NCBI GenBank assembly: GCA_937898665.1
Contig: CALEIY010000246.1
Span: 1 to 35,275 of the forward strand
DNA: 35,275 bases
Reading direction: 5' to 3'
Source of the DNA: Candidatus Bathyarchaeota archaeon
GTDB lineage: Archaea > Thermoproteota > Bathyarchaeia > TCS64 > B23
Shown here: positions 1 through 7,617 of the stretch, piece by piece
Position numbering within the stretch: position 1 is the stretch's first letter
How the letters are laid out: each line of letters starts with the position of its first letter
Notes under the pieces: model-generated
The model's database searches: none
The model's input: only the letters and a program-made list of their open reading frames with translations
What the model was told of the DNA's origin: nothing
Program-made: the position numbers and the translations under genes

Positions 1-33
1 AGGAGCTCTGGGGTTATCGCATAAGGGCTCCGG

Positions 34-49
34 TGGAGTAGCTACTCCA
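34..49. terminator. Palindrome over the stop codon of the zinc-ribbon gene
   Basis: The 16 bases TGGAGTAGCTACTCCA form a perfect palindrome. The TAG stop of the minus-strand zinc-ribbon gene (42-44) lies inside it. It could fold as a short hairpin at the mRNA 3' end. No T-run follows within the window, so the terminator role is inference from its position and from similar palindromes at other gene ends here. Confidence 0.35.
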
Positions 50-467
50 GGGGCGTCCCGCATTGGACGCAGAATCTCGCTGTGGGCTTGTTTTCGTGGC
101 CGCAGTTGGGGCATATCTTAGCCTTCTTCCTCCTCCCCCTCCTCCTGGTGGGGGTTGGCTGCGGCGGGGTTGGCTGCGGAGGCGGCGTCGGCGGTGGAGT
201 TGGTGGAGCCTCCTCAACGGCCTCGACGGCTCCATACTTCTCCTCATACATGCTTAGAACCTTCTGGAGATGCTCTATCAGCCTCTTAACACCTATGGGT
301 CTTAGGGCGTATCGCTGGTAGATGGTTATGCTATCCTCCTCCTCATAGCCGAGGCCGAATTCGATGTATCCCTCGTAGACCTCGCTGGAGAAGTAATCTG
401 CGTATAGCACCCTCTTATCGAGGATGCTCTCCTCCTTCTCCTCACCCATCTCAGGCACCAATCCCAC
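42..467 (-). CDS. Zinc-ribbon protein with proline-rich linker
   Basis: About 141 residues. The acidic N-terminal half (about 1-85) matches no family I recognise. A low-complexity linker of PPTPPP/PQPTP repeats and a basic RRRGRRKK patch (about 86-116) follow. The C-terminus is a classic zinc ribbon: CPNC near residue 119 and CVQC near 133, spaced as two CxxC knuckles. This suggests a small nucleic-acid- or protein-binding factor; the actual role is unknown. The start is uncertain. The longest frame opens with GTG at 467, but the TATA box at 481-488 predicts transcription from about 458, where another in-frame GTG lies, and an ATG follows at 449. It is divergent from the HD phosphohydrolase gene. 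Confidence 0.75.
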   Translation of the reverse strand: MGLVPEMGEEKEESILDKRVLYADYFSSEVYEGYIEFGLGYEEEDSITIYQRYALRPIGVKRLIEHLQKVLSMYEEKYGAVEAVEEAPPTPPPTPPPQPTPPQPTPTRRRGRRKKAKICPNCGHENKPTARFCVQCGTPLE

Positions 468-480
468 CTTCCCCTAGGCC

Positions 481-514
481 TATTTAAGTTCGATGACTTC
501 GGACATCTTAAATC
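481..514. promoter_or_regulatory. Divergent TATA boxes for zinc-ribbon and HD genes
   Basis: On the minus strand CTTAAATA (481-488) is an archaeal TATA box about 26 nt before a candidate GTG at 458. On the plus strand CTTAAATC (507-514) is centred about 36 nt before the ATG at 547, implying a leader of about 10 nt for the HD gene. Confidence 0.55.
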
Positions 515-546
515 CGGATTTAGAGGAGTGGTCTTAGGGGCTGTGG

Positions 547-1434
547 ATGGTTAGGGTTGCGACGGGTATGGGCTTCGAATTGGAGCTCCCCGAATCCTAT
601 ACGCATCTAAAGCTGGAGGCTGAGAAGGCCATCGACGAGATTCTAAGCGACAGGCCGAAGGCTAGGAGAATGTGGGAACTCATGCGAGATGACCCAGAGG
701 TGAACGCCGACTGGGATATGGCTAACTACATAGCCGTGGCGAAGCTGAAATATAATGACCATGGGGAGATTCATGCTAAGATCGTCGCCGCCAACGCCCT
801 GAAGATGTTGAGGCTCCTATTGGAGCATGGCATCACCCCCGACGTGGTTAGGGAGAGGGCTGGAGACGAGGATGACGCCCACCTCATAGTCCTCGCGGGG
901 GCGCTCCTCCACGACATAGGAAACCAAGTTCACAGGGAGATGCACAACGTCTCAGGCGTCTACCTCGCAATACCTCTGTTGAATAGGCTGCTGCCGGAGA
1001 TATATGAGGAAGAGGAGGTGATGTATGAGATCCGTGGACACATCCTCCACTGCATCTACGCCCATGAGTTCGATGTCAGAGACCTCACCATGGAGGCGGC
1101 CCTAGTAGGCATAGCAGATGGAACAGACATGACCAAGGGCCGAGGCCGACTGGCATTTGATAAGGGGAACGTCAACATACACACCGTCTCAGCCCTAAGC
1201 ATCGACAGGGTTGAGATCACCAGGGGATATGAGAAGCCCATTAGGATTCAGATCGAGATGAGCAACAGCGCAGGAGTCTTCCAAATCCAGGAGACCCTCT
1301 GTAAAAAGATCGCTGGAAGCCCCCTCGAACCCTACATAGAGGTCGTAGCCCTAGCGAGACCTGAGAAGCCCCCGATGGATGAACGCATCGTCCACAGGCT
1401 GATAATCAGCGGAAAGAAACTCGAAGCCCTATAA
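547..1434 (+). CDS. HD-domain metal-dependent phosphohydrolase
   Basis: A 295-residue protein of the HD superfamily, which hydrolyses phosphate esters or nucleotides using a divalent metal site. Visible metal-ligand candidates are H72 and H76 in DHGEIHAK, the HD doublet H122-D123 in LLHDIGN, H129, the His-rich stretch at 165-173, and D191 in GIADGTD. The spacing fits a soluble archaeal HD hydrolase. No membrane segment, signal peptide or fused sensor domain is seen, so the substrate cannot be named. It is a single gene with its own TATA box, followed by tRNA-Arg on the opposite strand. Family assignment is firm; specific function is unknown. Confidence 0.85.
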   Translation: MVRVATGMGFELELPESYTHLKLEAEKAIDEILSDRPKARRMWELMRDDPEVNADWDMANYIAVAKLKYNDHGEIHAKIVAANALKMLRLLLEHGITPDVVRERAGDEDDAHLIVLAGALLHDIGNQVHREMHNVSGVYLAIPLLNRLLPEIYEEEEVMYEIRGHILHCIYAHEFDVRDLTMEAALVGIADGTDMTKGRGRLAFDKGNVNIHTVSALSIDRVEITRGYEKPIRIQIEMSNSAGVFQIQETLCKKIAGSPLEPYIEVVALARPEKPPMDERIVHRLIISGKKLEAL

Positions 1435-1489
1435 TTATCGGACACCACATGGAGGCTAAGAGCAGTGTTAGGTTACATGCTCTCGGGAA

Positions 1490-1567
1490 TGGCGGGCTCG
1501 GTGGGATTCGAACCCACGACCGCCGGCTCCGCAGGCCGGCGTCCTATCCATGCTGGACGACGAGCCC
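1490..1567 (-). tRNA. tRNA-Arg (anticodon GCG)
   Basis: On the minus strand the acceptor stem GGGCTCG (1561-1567) pairs with CGAGCCC (1494-1500). The D stem is GTCC/GGAC. The anticodon loop CTGCGGA sits on a CCGGC/GCCGG stem, with anticodon GCG at 1530-1532, and the T loop is TTCGAAT. Discriminator G and an encoded CCA (1490-1492) end the gene. No intron is seen. It reads CGC/CGU arginine codons. Confidence 0.97.
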
Positions 1568-1588
1568 AGGATAATCTCCATCCAGAAT

Positions 1589-1599
1589 TATATAAATAG
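1589..1599 (-). promoter_or_regulatory. TATA box of tRNA-Arg
   Basis: The minus strand reads TATTTATATAA, centred 27 nt upstream of the tRNA 5' end at 1567. This is the standard archaeal TBP position. Confidence 0.75.
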
Positions 1600-1651
1600 G
1601 TTAATGGATGCTCCCAGCATCAGTATAACACTCTAATAATTTTTCCTTGAT

Positions 1652-1669
1652 GTTAATGGTTCCATTAAC
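1652..1669. terminator. Hairpin just after the first nucleotidyltransferase gene
   Basis: Perfect 8-bp arms GTTAATGG and CCATTAAC are separated by TT. The element lies 3 nt beyond the TAA stop (1673-1675) of the minus-strand gene. A second palindrome, TAACCGGTTA (1666-1675), overlaps it and includes that stop. No T-run follows on the minus strand, so termination is a positional inference. Confidence 0.4.
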
Positions 1670-1672
1670 CGG

Positions 1673-2698
1673 TTAGAGGGGCTTCATGTAGCCTCCATCC
1701 GAGTCGGCGGCTCCGATGACTACTCTATGGTAGGTCTCATCCTCCGCCTCCACCCTCTCGAGGATTCCCCTGAATCCTATTCTCTCATCCTCTTGGAATA
1801 TGCCGCTGAAGATGCCTTCATAGGAGGTTATCTCCTCCACCTCTTCGATGTCGATCTCGCCTCTTATGGATGTGTCCTCGATTCTGTATATGGCTGGGGT
1901 GTAGATGCCCTCTGAGGCGTCGATGATGGTTGCTTCGCCCTCCACTTGGCCTATGCGTCTGTAGATGCGGCTTCCATATTGCTCAGTGATCTCTTTGTCG
2001 TCTCTAACTGGGTGGATGGAGAAGTAGGTTCCCATGTAGAAGCCTTGATTCCAGCGTCTCTCAGCTATCTCTTGGAGCTCCATCTCGTTGAGGGGTAGCC
2101 TATCGAGATGTCTGTGGCACCAATCCCTGATCCACGTCTCTGATGGTGTTTCAACCTCTTCGACTCCGGCCTTGAGGGTCTCCATAAGGCTTCTGGACGC
2201 CCTATAGCCGTGGATTGTTAGGTCTATATCTGAGAATTTTGGGTTGTGTATCCCCAGCAGTATGGAGCCTGTCACCCCGAAGTCTGTGGGCCTCAGCCCC
2301 GAGGCTCTTGACAGAAGCTCCACGAGGCTTAGGAGCTTCCCCTCCAGCTCGTCTATCGGGCCTCTCCTCAGCAGTGTTCTAAGCCTCTCCCTCGGTCTGT
2401 GGTAGCGTTTGACCCTGCTCCTCGGGATGGCTGAGACCCTTATCCCCCTTATTGGGCAGTTGTATAGGTATTGGGGATATTGCTCCTCCAACAGCCTGTA
2501 GGTGGCTTCAACCTGGGTGACGTGGTAGTAGGTCAGAACCCTGCCATATCGTCTTCTGCCTCTGCCCCATCTGCCGGAGGCCTCTGGGATGTATTTTAGG
2601 TATGCCGTATATCTGTCTGGGGGGTGGAGGTAGCCGACTACGCAGAAGATTAGGCCCTCAATCGTCTCTATGTAGTCCTTATCCTTCGGCCTATCCAT
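1673..2698 (-). CDS. Predicted nucleotidyltransferase (paralogue 1)
   Basis: A 341-residue protein with a minimal DNA-polymerase-beta-type nucleotidyltransferase signature: G144-S145 followed by the acidic pair D157 and D159 (SDID). The N-terminal 110 residues are basic. The C-terminal third carries IYRRIG..EGEA, TPAIYRIE and a final RVVIGAA...YMKP block, all shared with the paralogue at 3927-4916. I believe this is the archaeal COG1665-type predicted nucleotidyltransferase family, from memory. The substrate is unknown. The minus strand has ATCTTAAC (2723-2730) about 28 nt before the ATG, fitting a leaderless transcript. The gene diverges from the GTPase. Confidence 0.8.
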   Translation of the reverse strand: MDRPKDKDYIETIEGLIFCVVGYLHPPDRYTAYLKYIPEASGRWGRGRRRYGRVLTYYHVTQVEATYRLLEEQYPQYLYNCPIRGIRVSAIPRSRVKRYHRPRERLRTLLRRGPIDELEGKLLSLVELLSRASGLRPTDFGVTGSILLGIHNPKFSDIDLTIHGYRASRSLMETLKAGVEEVETPSETWIRDWCHRHLDRLPLNEMELQEIAERRWNQGFYMGTYFSIHPVRDDKEITEQYGSRIYRRIGQVEGEATIIDASEGIYTPAIYRIEDTSIRGEIDIEEVEEITSYEGIFSGIFQEDERIGFRGILERVEAEDETYHRVVIGAADSDGGYMKPL

Positions 2699-2742
2699 CT
2701 ATGAGAACCATTTTTAGAGGCTGTTAAGATTGTTGCTTGAGG

Positions 2743-3912
2743 ATGGTCACAAACCTTCCAGCCGAGGCTAAGCATAAATGGATGGAGGTAAGCCAGGCGA
2801 GAGACCCAGAGCTGAGGCTAAAGCTGATGGCTGAATTCCTATCGCTGGTTCCTAAGCATAAGGGGACAGCCAAACTCTGCGCCCACGTCCGCCGACTTAT
2901 GAGCCAGCTAAGAGACGAGATCGAACGCAGAAAAAGAGTCCGTAGAGGGGGTGGAGCTCCATCATATTACCCAGAGAAATCTGGAGCCGCCCAGGTTGTG
3001 ATCCTCGGCCCGACAAACGTGGGTCGAAGCAGCCTCCTAAGGGCTGTGACCAACGCAGAGCCGGAGGTCGCCCCCTACCCCTTCACAACCCGTCGACCAG
3101 TTCCAGGGATGCTCCAATACGAGGATGTCCAGATACAGCTCGTGGAGGCTCCACCCATCGTGGAGGGAGCCTCAGAGGGGCGTGGAGACGGATATCGAAT
3201 CCTAAGCCTCGCCAGAAACGGAGACGGCCTCATCCTCATGATCGACTTAGCTGATGACCCAATAGAGCAGTATAGGATGATCTCAACAGAATTGGAGAAG
3301 GCGAGGATACTAACCGTCAAACCCAGAGGCGAAGTCATCATAGAGCGGAGACGCTATGGGTCGGATATCCAATTCATCTGGGAGGGAAGCCTAGAGGGAT
3401 GCACAGCCGGAGACGTTGTGGAGCTCCTAAAGAGCTATGGCATCAGGTCGGCGGTCATCAGGATCAGGGGAGTCGCCACCCTAGACGACGTGGAGGACGC
3501 CATCTATGGGGCCTCAGTCTATAGGCCGACCCTCGTCATCGCCAATAAGGCCGATGTGGGCGTAGACCCAAAAACCCTCAGGGAGCTAAGAGAACTAGTC
3601 AGCCCCCTAGAGCTGATGGTCACCTCAACACAACGAGGCGGAGGCCTATCGGAGAAGTTGGGGTCAAAGCTCTTCAGACTGCTCAACCTCATCAGGGTCT
3701 ACACCAAGGAGCCTGGAGAGAAGCCGTCGCCGAGGCCCTTCGTAGTGAGGCGTGGAGCCACCATCGGCGACCTGGCCCGAATGATCCACAGCGACCTACA
3801 TAGAGGCTTCAGATATGCCCGTCTATGGGGGCCTAGCGCCAGATTCCCAGGAGAAAGAGTAGGCCCAGACAGACAGCTGGAGGACGGGGACATCGTAGAG
3901 ATACACGCATAG
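2743..3912 (+). CDS. DRG/OBG-like GTPase with C-terminal TGS domain
   Basis: 389 residues. The helical N-terminus (about 1-65) resembles the HTH-like lead of DRG proteins. The G domain has GPTNVGRSS (89-97), a TTRRPVPGM switch region, the degenerate G3 VEAPPIVEGA (near 134) and an intact G4 NKAD (268-271). The last 65 residues are a TGS domain ending in the typical LEDGDIVEIH. DRG proteins act in translation and ribosome-associated processes. Here the P-loop lysine is Arg95 and the DxxG glycine is replaced, so hydrolysis may be weak or absent. I prefer the ATG at 2743 over the TTG at 2737: TTTTTAGA (2711-2718) is about 28 nt before the ATG. Confidence 0.85.
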   Translation: MVTNLPAEAKHKWMEVSQARDPELRLKLMAEFLSLVPKHKGTAKLCAHVRRLMSQLRDEIERRKRVRRGGGAPSYYPEKSGAAQVVILGPTNVGRSSLLRAVTNAEPEVAPYPFTTRRPVPGMLQYEDVQIQLVEAPPIVEGASEGRGDGYRILSLARNGDGLILMIDLADDPIEQYRMISTELEKARILTVKPRGEVIIERRRYGSDIQFIWEGSLEGCTAGDVVELLKSYGIRSAVIRIRGVATLDDVEDAIYGASVYRPTLVIANKADVGVDPKTLRELRELVSPLELMVTSTQRGGGLSEKLGSKLFRLLNLIRVYTKEPGEKPSPRPFVVRRGATIGDLARMIHSDLHRGFRYARLWGPSARFPGERVGPDRQLEDGDIVEIHA

Positions 3913-3933
3913 ACTGACAGCCACTGTCAGTCT
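3911..3933. terminator. Bidirectional hairpin over two convergent stop codons
   Basis: Perfect 10-bp arms AGACTGACAG (3911-3920) and CTGTCAGTCT (3924-3933) enclose loop CCA. The structure overlaps the TAG of the plus-strand GTPase (3910-3912) and contains the TGA of the minus-strand nucleotidyltransferase (3927-3929). It therefore sits at the mRNA 3' end of both convergent genes. It resembles the hairpin at 17557-17577. Confidence 0.6.
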
Positions 3934-4916
3934 ATAATCGGCTTTAGATACTCCCCCTCCAAAGCCGAGCCGATGACGACCCTAAGCCAACGCTCATCCC
4001 CACAGCGAACCTCCTCCAATACGCCCCTAACCCTAAAGCCCTCACCAGCCTTCAAGAGGCCCCTATGCTCACCGATCATCGAAGCCAACTCGACGACGTC
4101 ACCCTCAACCCCTCCCTCCAGGGGGTTGAACTCCTCAACCCTATAGATGGCTGGTCTAAAGACCGACTCAGGAGACTCAGCCACCCTTCCCTCACCCTCA
4201 ACGACGCCGAGGGGCCGATAGATTCTGGGCCTCCAATCGATCTCGCTGAACCTCCTAACGGCGTTCACGACGAAGGGCACCCCCTCAAATACGCCTCGAT
4301 TAAGCCTCCTCCCCTCCACCTCGCTGCGCCTATGGAGCTCCAGTAGGCCATCCTCCTCCAGCTTCAAGAGGCATCTCTGAACCCTCCGAAAGTTCTCAGC
4401 CCCATAGACTGCGACGTCTATGTCGCTCCCCTCATGATGCATACCCAGAGCTATGGAGCCGTGAATCCCGAAGAAGCCCTCAGAAACCCCAGAGGCCTCC
4501 GATAGAAGCCCTATAAGCTTCAGAGCCTTAGCCTCCAACTCATCTCTTGGCCCCCTCCTCCTAAGCCTATGGAGCTCCCTGGAGGGGGTGTAGACCTCAG
4601 CTATCAAATCCTCTGGGACGTAGATTAGATGACGGCTCAGCGTCGACGAGTATCTCACATACTCTGGGAAGCTCCGCTTAAGGCTGTCTATCAACCGCTT
4701 ATAATTCTCAGGGCTGTAGAGCATCCTCGGCCTCAGCAGCGTTATGCCTCTCCTCCTCCACCTCACCGGAAGCCATTCGAGGTCTATCCGGTCTGCATAG
4801 GCCTCTGGAACATATTTCAGGAAGGCATCATAGCCGCCCTCGGGATGCTGATAGCCGAAGATGTAGAAGATGAAGCCGTGAACCGTTACGACTGCATCCC
4901 CATCCCTAAGCCTCAA
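3927..4916 (-). CDS. Predicted nucleotidyltransferase (paralogue 2)
   Basis: 329 residues, homologous along its length to the 1673-2698 protein. It has the same nucleotidyltransferase core, G153-S154 with D165 and D167 (GSDIDV), and the same C-terminal blocks (RIYRPLG..EGEG, FRPAIYRVE, LRVVIGSA...YLKP). It starts with TTG. No ATG lies near, and CTTATAAG (4942-4949) is centred about 29 nt upstream, fitting a leaderless TTG start. It lies 48 nt after mptN but has its own promoter, so it need not belong to the fwd operon. The substrate is unknown. The duplication on either side of the GTPase suggests the three genes work together, which is inference. Confidence 0.8.
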   Translation of the reverse strand: MRLRDGDAVVTVHGFIFYIFGYQHPEGGYDAFLKYVPEAYADRIDLEWLPVRWRRRGITLLRPRMLYSPENYKRLIDSLKRSFPEYVRYSSTLSRHLIYVPEDLIAEVYTPSRELHRLRRRGPRDELEAKALKLIGLLSEASGVSEGFFGIHGSIALGMHHEGSDIDVAVYGAENFRRVQRCLLKLEEDGLLELHRRSEVEGRRLNRGVFEGVPFVVNAVRRFSEIDWRPRIYRPLGVVEGEGRVAESPESVFRPAIYRVEEFNPLEGGVEGDVVELASMIGEHRGLLKAGEGFRVRGVLEEVRCGDERWLRVVIGSALEGEYLKPIID

Positions 4917-4943
4917 GGCAACCGGATTATGGACGCTTCTCCT

Positions 4944-4964
4944 TATAAGTGGCAGCCACTTATA
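4944..4964. terminator. Hairpin right after mptN, overlapping the next TATA box
   Basis: Perfect 9-bp arms TATAAGTGG (4944-4952) and CCACTTATA (4956-4964) enclose loop CAG. It begins at the base after the mptN stop (4965-4967), at the end of the fwd operon. The distal arm overlaps CTTATAAG (4942-4949), the likely TATA box of the nucleotidyltransferase at 4916. End of one unit and promoter of the next are thus fused. Confidence 0.5.
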
Positions 4965-5843
4965 TCAACTCCCAAGCCTCGACAGGAGATGGTCAACCAG
5001 GGCCTCGGCGATGTCGACGTCCGTGACGCCTTGAAGACCCCTCCACCCAGGGGCGCTGTTCACCTCCGTGATGTAGTATTCGCCATCCTCTGAGGGGAGT
5101 ATGTCGACACCGGCGTATTCGAGGCCGATGACCCTCGCGGCTCTGATGCTCAGCTCCTCCAGCTCTGAGTCGAGGGTTAGAGGCTTAGCCCTCCCACCCC
5201 TCGATATGTTGGTTCTCCAATCGGCTCCTATGCGCATCATGGAGGCCACAACCCTGTCTCCGATGACGAAGGCCCTTATGTCCCTCTTCCTATGCGGTAT
5301 GTATTCCTGGAGGTAGTAGACGCCTCTGATTAGCTCTATGGCCCTGAAGACCCTATGAGCCAGGTCTGGGTCTGAAACCCGTATCATGCCGACGCCGAAG
5401 GAGCCGAAGAGGGGCTTGACGACCACGTCGCCTCCAAGCTCCTCAAAGGCCTCCATCGCCTCCCTATAGCTCTCCGTGACCACAGTCCTCGGCGTCTTTA
5501 TGCCGGCGTCCTCCAGCAGCGTAGAGGTATAATACTTGTCCACAGCCCTCTCGATGCTCTCAGCCGAATTCATAAGGTAGATGCCCAAGTCCTCAAGCCT
5601 ATGGAGGACGTCCATCCTGTAGAAGACCTGTTCAGGTGAGCCTCCTGGAACCCTGCGGACTATGATGGCGTCATAATCATCTATGGGGTATCCCCTAATC
5701 GAGACCCTAGGCCTCAGGCCGATGCGGGATAAAAATCGGGTTGGGGGGAGGTGGTAGGCCTCTACGTCTCTCCGCCTCAGGGCTTCGAGCAGCCTCTCCA
5801 CATGCCACTCATCAGGGCGTTGGGCTAATACCCCGATCTTCAT
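4965..5843 (-). CDS. mptN: RimK-type ATP-grasp ligase, probable tetrahydromethanopterin:alpha-L-glutamate ligase
   Basis: A 292-residue ATP-grasp enzyme. Landmarks are the VVVKPLFGSFGVGM nucleotide loop (about 141-154), YLQEYIPHRKRDIRAFV, and the metal-binding EVN followed by SAPGWRGLQ near the C-terminus, typical of the RimK/LysX/MptN/CofF group. MptN adds glutamate to tetrahydromethanopterin to make tetrahydrosarcinapterin; CofF adds alpha-glutamate to coenzyme F420. Its place as last gene of a formylmethanofuran/H4MPT operon, overlapping fwdC by 4 nt, favours MptN. The sequence alone cannot exclude CofF or lysine-biosynthesis LysX. Family is sure; substrate is inferred from context. Confidence 0.75.
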   Translation of the reverse strand: MKIGVLAQRPDEWHVERLLEALRRRDVEAYHLPPTRFLSRIGLRPRVSIRGYPIDDYDAIIVRRVPGGSPEQVFYRMDVLHRLEDLGIYLMNSAESIERAVDKYYTSTLLEDAGIKTPRTVVTESYREAMEAFEELGGDVVVKPLFGSFGVGMIRVSDPDLAHRVFRAIELIRGVYYLQEYIPHRKRDIRAFVIGDRVVASMMRIGADWRTNISRGGRAKPLTLDSELEELSIRAARVIGLEYAGVDILPSEDGEYYITEVNSAPGWRGLQGVTDVDIAEALVDHLLSRLGS

Positions 5844-6685
5844 CCCCGCTCAACTACGAGTATCTCCCCGTCTCCACCCACAGCCCTATCGCCCCTGTAT
5901 CGTCTGAAGGCTCTCCCTATATACTCCTCAGCCCGCTTTATGCCGAGTTTCTCGCTGAGGGTTTTGAGGTAGATGCGCATGAAGGTCGGCGTATAGGTTG
6001 TGTCGTAGACGAAGGTCGGCAGGAGCTCCTCCACCTCTCCGAGGCAGATGATCAGCGAGCCATTACCCTTCATCTGCGCCCCAAGGCGCTTAGCCGCTCT
6101 GCCGAGGATGAAGATGACACCCCCATTCATGTGGGCGCCGGTGAAGGGAGCCGCGTCGCCGCCTATGACGATGAGTCCCCGCCTCATTCCAGTTCCGGTT
6201 TCATAGCCCGCTGAACCCTCGACGAAGATGCAGCCACCCCTCATCCCCTCAGGGCTTCCCCTATATGCTGCGCCCAAAAGATCTCCGGCGTCTCCCCGAA
6301 TCCTTATGAGACCTCCAGCCATCTCAGCTCCAGCCCAATCCCCCACAGAGCCCTCAACGATGATCTCGCCTCCAGTCATCCTGGAGCCGAGGTGCATCCC
6401 AGCGTCTCCCTTGACGATGACCTTTCCCGCTGTCATCTCGGCTCCGATATACTTCACCCATGAGACATCCCCCTCAACGATGATGAGCTGCTCCTCGGGG
6501 TTAGGGGCGACTTCACCCTCAACCTCGAAGTATTCGCTTAGGGTCTCAACTCTATTCCCATGGTAGACCCTAAGCTCCTCAACCTCCCTCAGCGTCTTTC
6601 CGGCTACGACGTCGGGCGATATGACCTCAGCCTCTAGGGGTATGCTCAGCCCCGAGACCTTCGGCTTAAGCCTCAGCTCCATCAA
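5840..6685 (-). CDS. fwdC: Formylmethanofuran dehydrogenase subunit C
   Basis: 281 residues. The core (about 70-215) is a run of beta-helix repeats of the form GAxMxGGxIxVxGxxG, the hallmark of FwdC/FmdC and of the glutamate synthase C-terminal domain. FwdC is a structural scaffold holding FwdA and FwdB in the complex that reduces CO2 on methanofuran, or oxidises formylmethanofuran in reverse. It overlaps ftr upstream and mptN downstream by 4 nt each, indicating translational coupling. No catalytic residues are expected. Confidence 0.93.
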   Translation of the reverse strand: MMELRLKPKVSGLSIPLEAEVISPDVVAGKTLREVEELRVYHGNRVETLSEYFEVEGEVAPNPEEQLIIVEGDVSWVKYIGAEMTAGKVIVKGDAGMHLGSRMTGGEIIVEGSVGDWAGAEMAGGLIRIRGDAGDLLGAAYRGSPEGMRGGCIFVEGSAGYETGTGMRRGLIVIGGDAAPFTGAHMNGGVIFILGRAAKRLGAQMKGNGSLIICLGEVEELLPTFVYDTTYTPTFMRIYLKTLSEKLGIKRAEEYIGRAFRRYRGDRAVGGDGEILVVERG

Positions 6686-7617
6686 CTCGCTTCACCTCCG
6701 AGGCAGTCTCTCAGATATATCTGATACTTGCCGAGCTTTCCGCCGAAGTTGACGGCTGATATCCTCCTCACACCCTCAACCTCCACCGCTGCCCTTATGC
6801 CCTCAGCCATCGCCCTTCTAACAGAGGCCTCATCCAAGCCGTTTATGACAACCTCTATTATGGAGTTCACCCCCTCAGGCACCTGGGACTCTGGATACGT
6901 ATGCTTGATCGCTGGGCAGAAGGGCGTATTCGTTGAGGCCCTTAGGAAGGGGTATCTTGAACCCACTTTACTCCCACTTCGGCATAGGCCTCCTGGGAAC
7001 GGCGTTATGACTCCAGGCACCCTGTGTATAGCCTCGACGGCCCTCTCAGCCGCCTCCAGCGTTGAATCCTCGTCGACGCCCATGATGATGAAGTTTCCAC
7101 CCCCAACACCCTTCTTCGCCCCCAGCATCTCCTCTATTAGGAATTCACCCTCCATGACGGGTATACGCCAGAATCTTCGACGCCGTAGCCATCCGTCACC
7201 GAGCCTCATCTTCACCTGGTATCCATCGCCGAAGAATCTCAGTCTCTTACCTATGTCGAGCATCGCATCGGCCTCCTCCTCCGGTATGCCATTATAGACT
7301 GCCGTCGTGGGGCAGGTTAGGACGCACTGCCCTATACGCCTGACGAGCGGCTCTATCAACGTCTTCTTTGAGTGGGCGAAGACTATGACCGCCGTCCCAG
7401 GCCGGCCATCGGGGGTTTCATCCTCGCTGAGACGGCGCTCTATTCCCGCCTCGCAGTCGCACATTATGACGCTTGTGGCGAAGCCGGTCATCTCCATCGC
7501 AGCCGTGTCAGCCCATTTTTGGTTCTTGGCTGTGATGATGACTCTGCATCCCCACATCCTGAAGGCCTCTGCGAAGGTGTCCTCCACCTCTACGCCGTTA
7601 ACCCTCATCATCTCCAA
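6682..7617 (-). CDS. ftr: Formylmethanofuran:tetrahydromethanopterin formyltransferase
   Basis: 311 residues, slightly longer than the usual 297. It transfers the formyl group from formylmethanofuran to N5 of H4MPT, the second step of the C1 branch. Recognisable Ftr blocks include the N-terminal VEDTFAEAFRMWGCRVIITA, ATSVIMCDCEAGIE, FAHSKKTLIEPLVRRIGQCVLTCPTTAVYNG, GDGYQVKMRLG, PFPGGLCRSGSKVGSRYPFL and the STNTPFCPAI motif. The protein is soluble and cytoplasmic. The start overlaps the end of fwdA by 10 nt. Placement between fwdA and fwdC ties formyl transfer directly to the dehydrogenase operon. Confidence 0.96.
   Translation of the reverse strand: MEMMRVNGVEVEDTFAEAFRMWGCRVIITAKNQKWADTAAMEMTGFATSVIMCDCEAGIERRLSEDETPDGRPGTAVIVFAHSKKTLIEPLVRRIGQCVLTCPTTAVYNGIPEEEADAMLDIGKRLRFFGDGYQVKMRLGDGWLRRRRFWRIPVMEGEFLIEEMLGAKKGVGGGNFIIMGVDEDSTLEAAERAVEAIHRVPGVITPFPGGLCRSGSKVGSRYPFLRASTNTPFCPAIKHTYPESQVPEGVNSIIEVVINGLDEASVRRAMAEGIRAAVEVEGVRRISAVNFGGKLGKYQIYLRDCLGGEAS

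Noticed and set aside
1458-1483. AGAGCA/TGCTCT hairpin after the HD gene as a terminator
   Set aside because: Only 6 bp with a 13-nt loop and no T-run; too weak to call.
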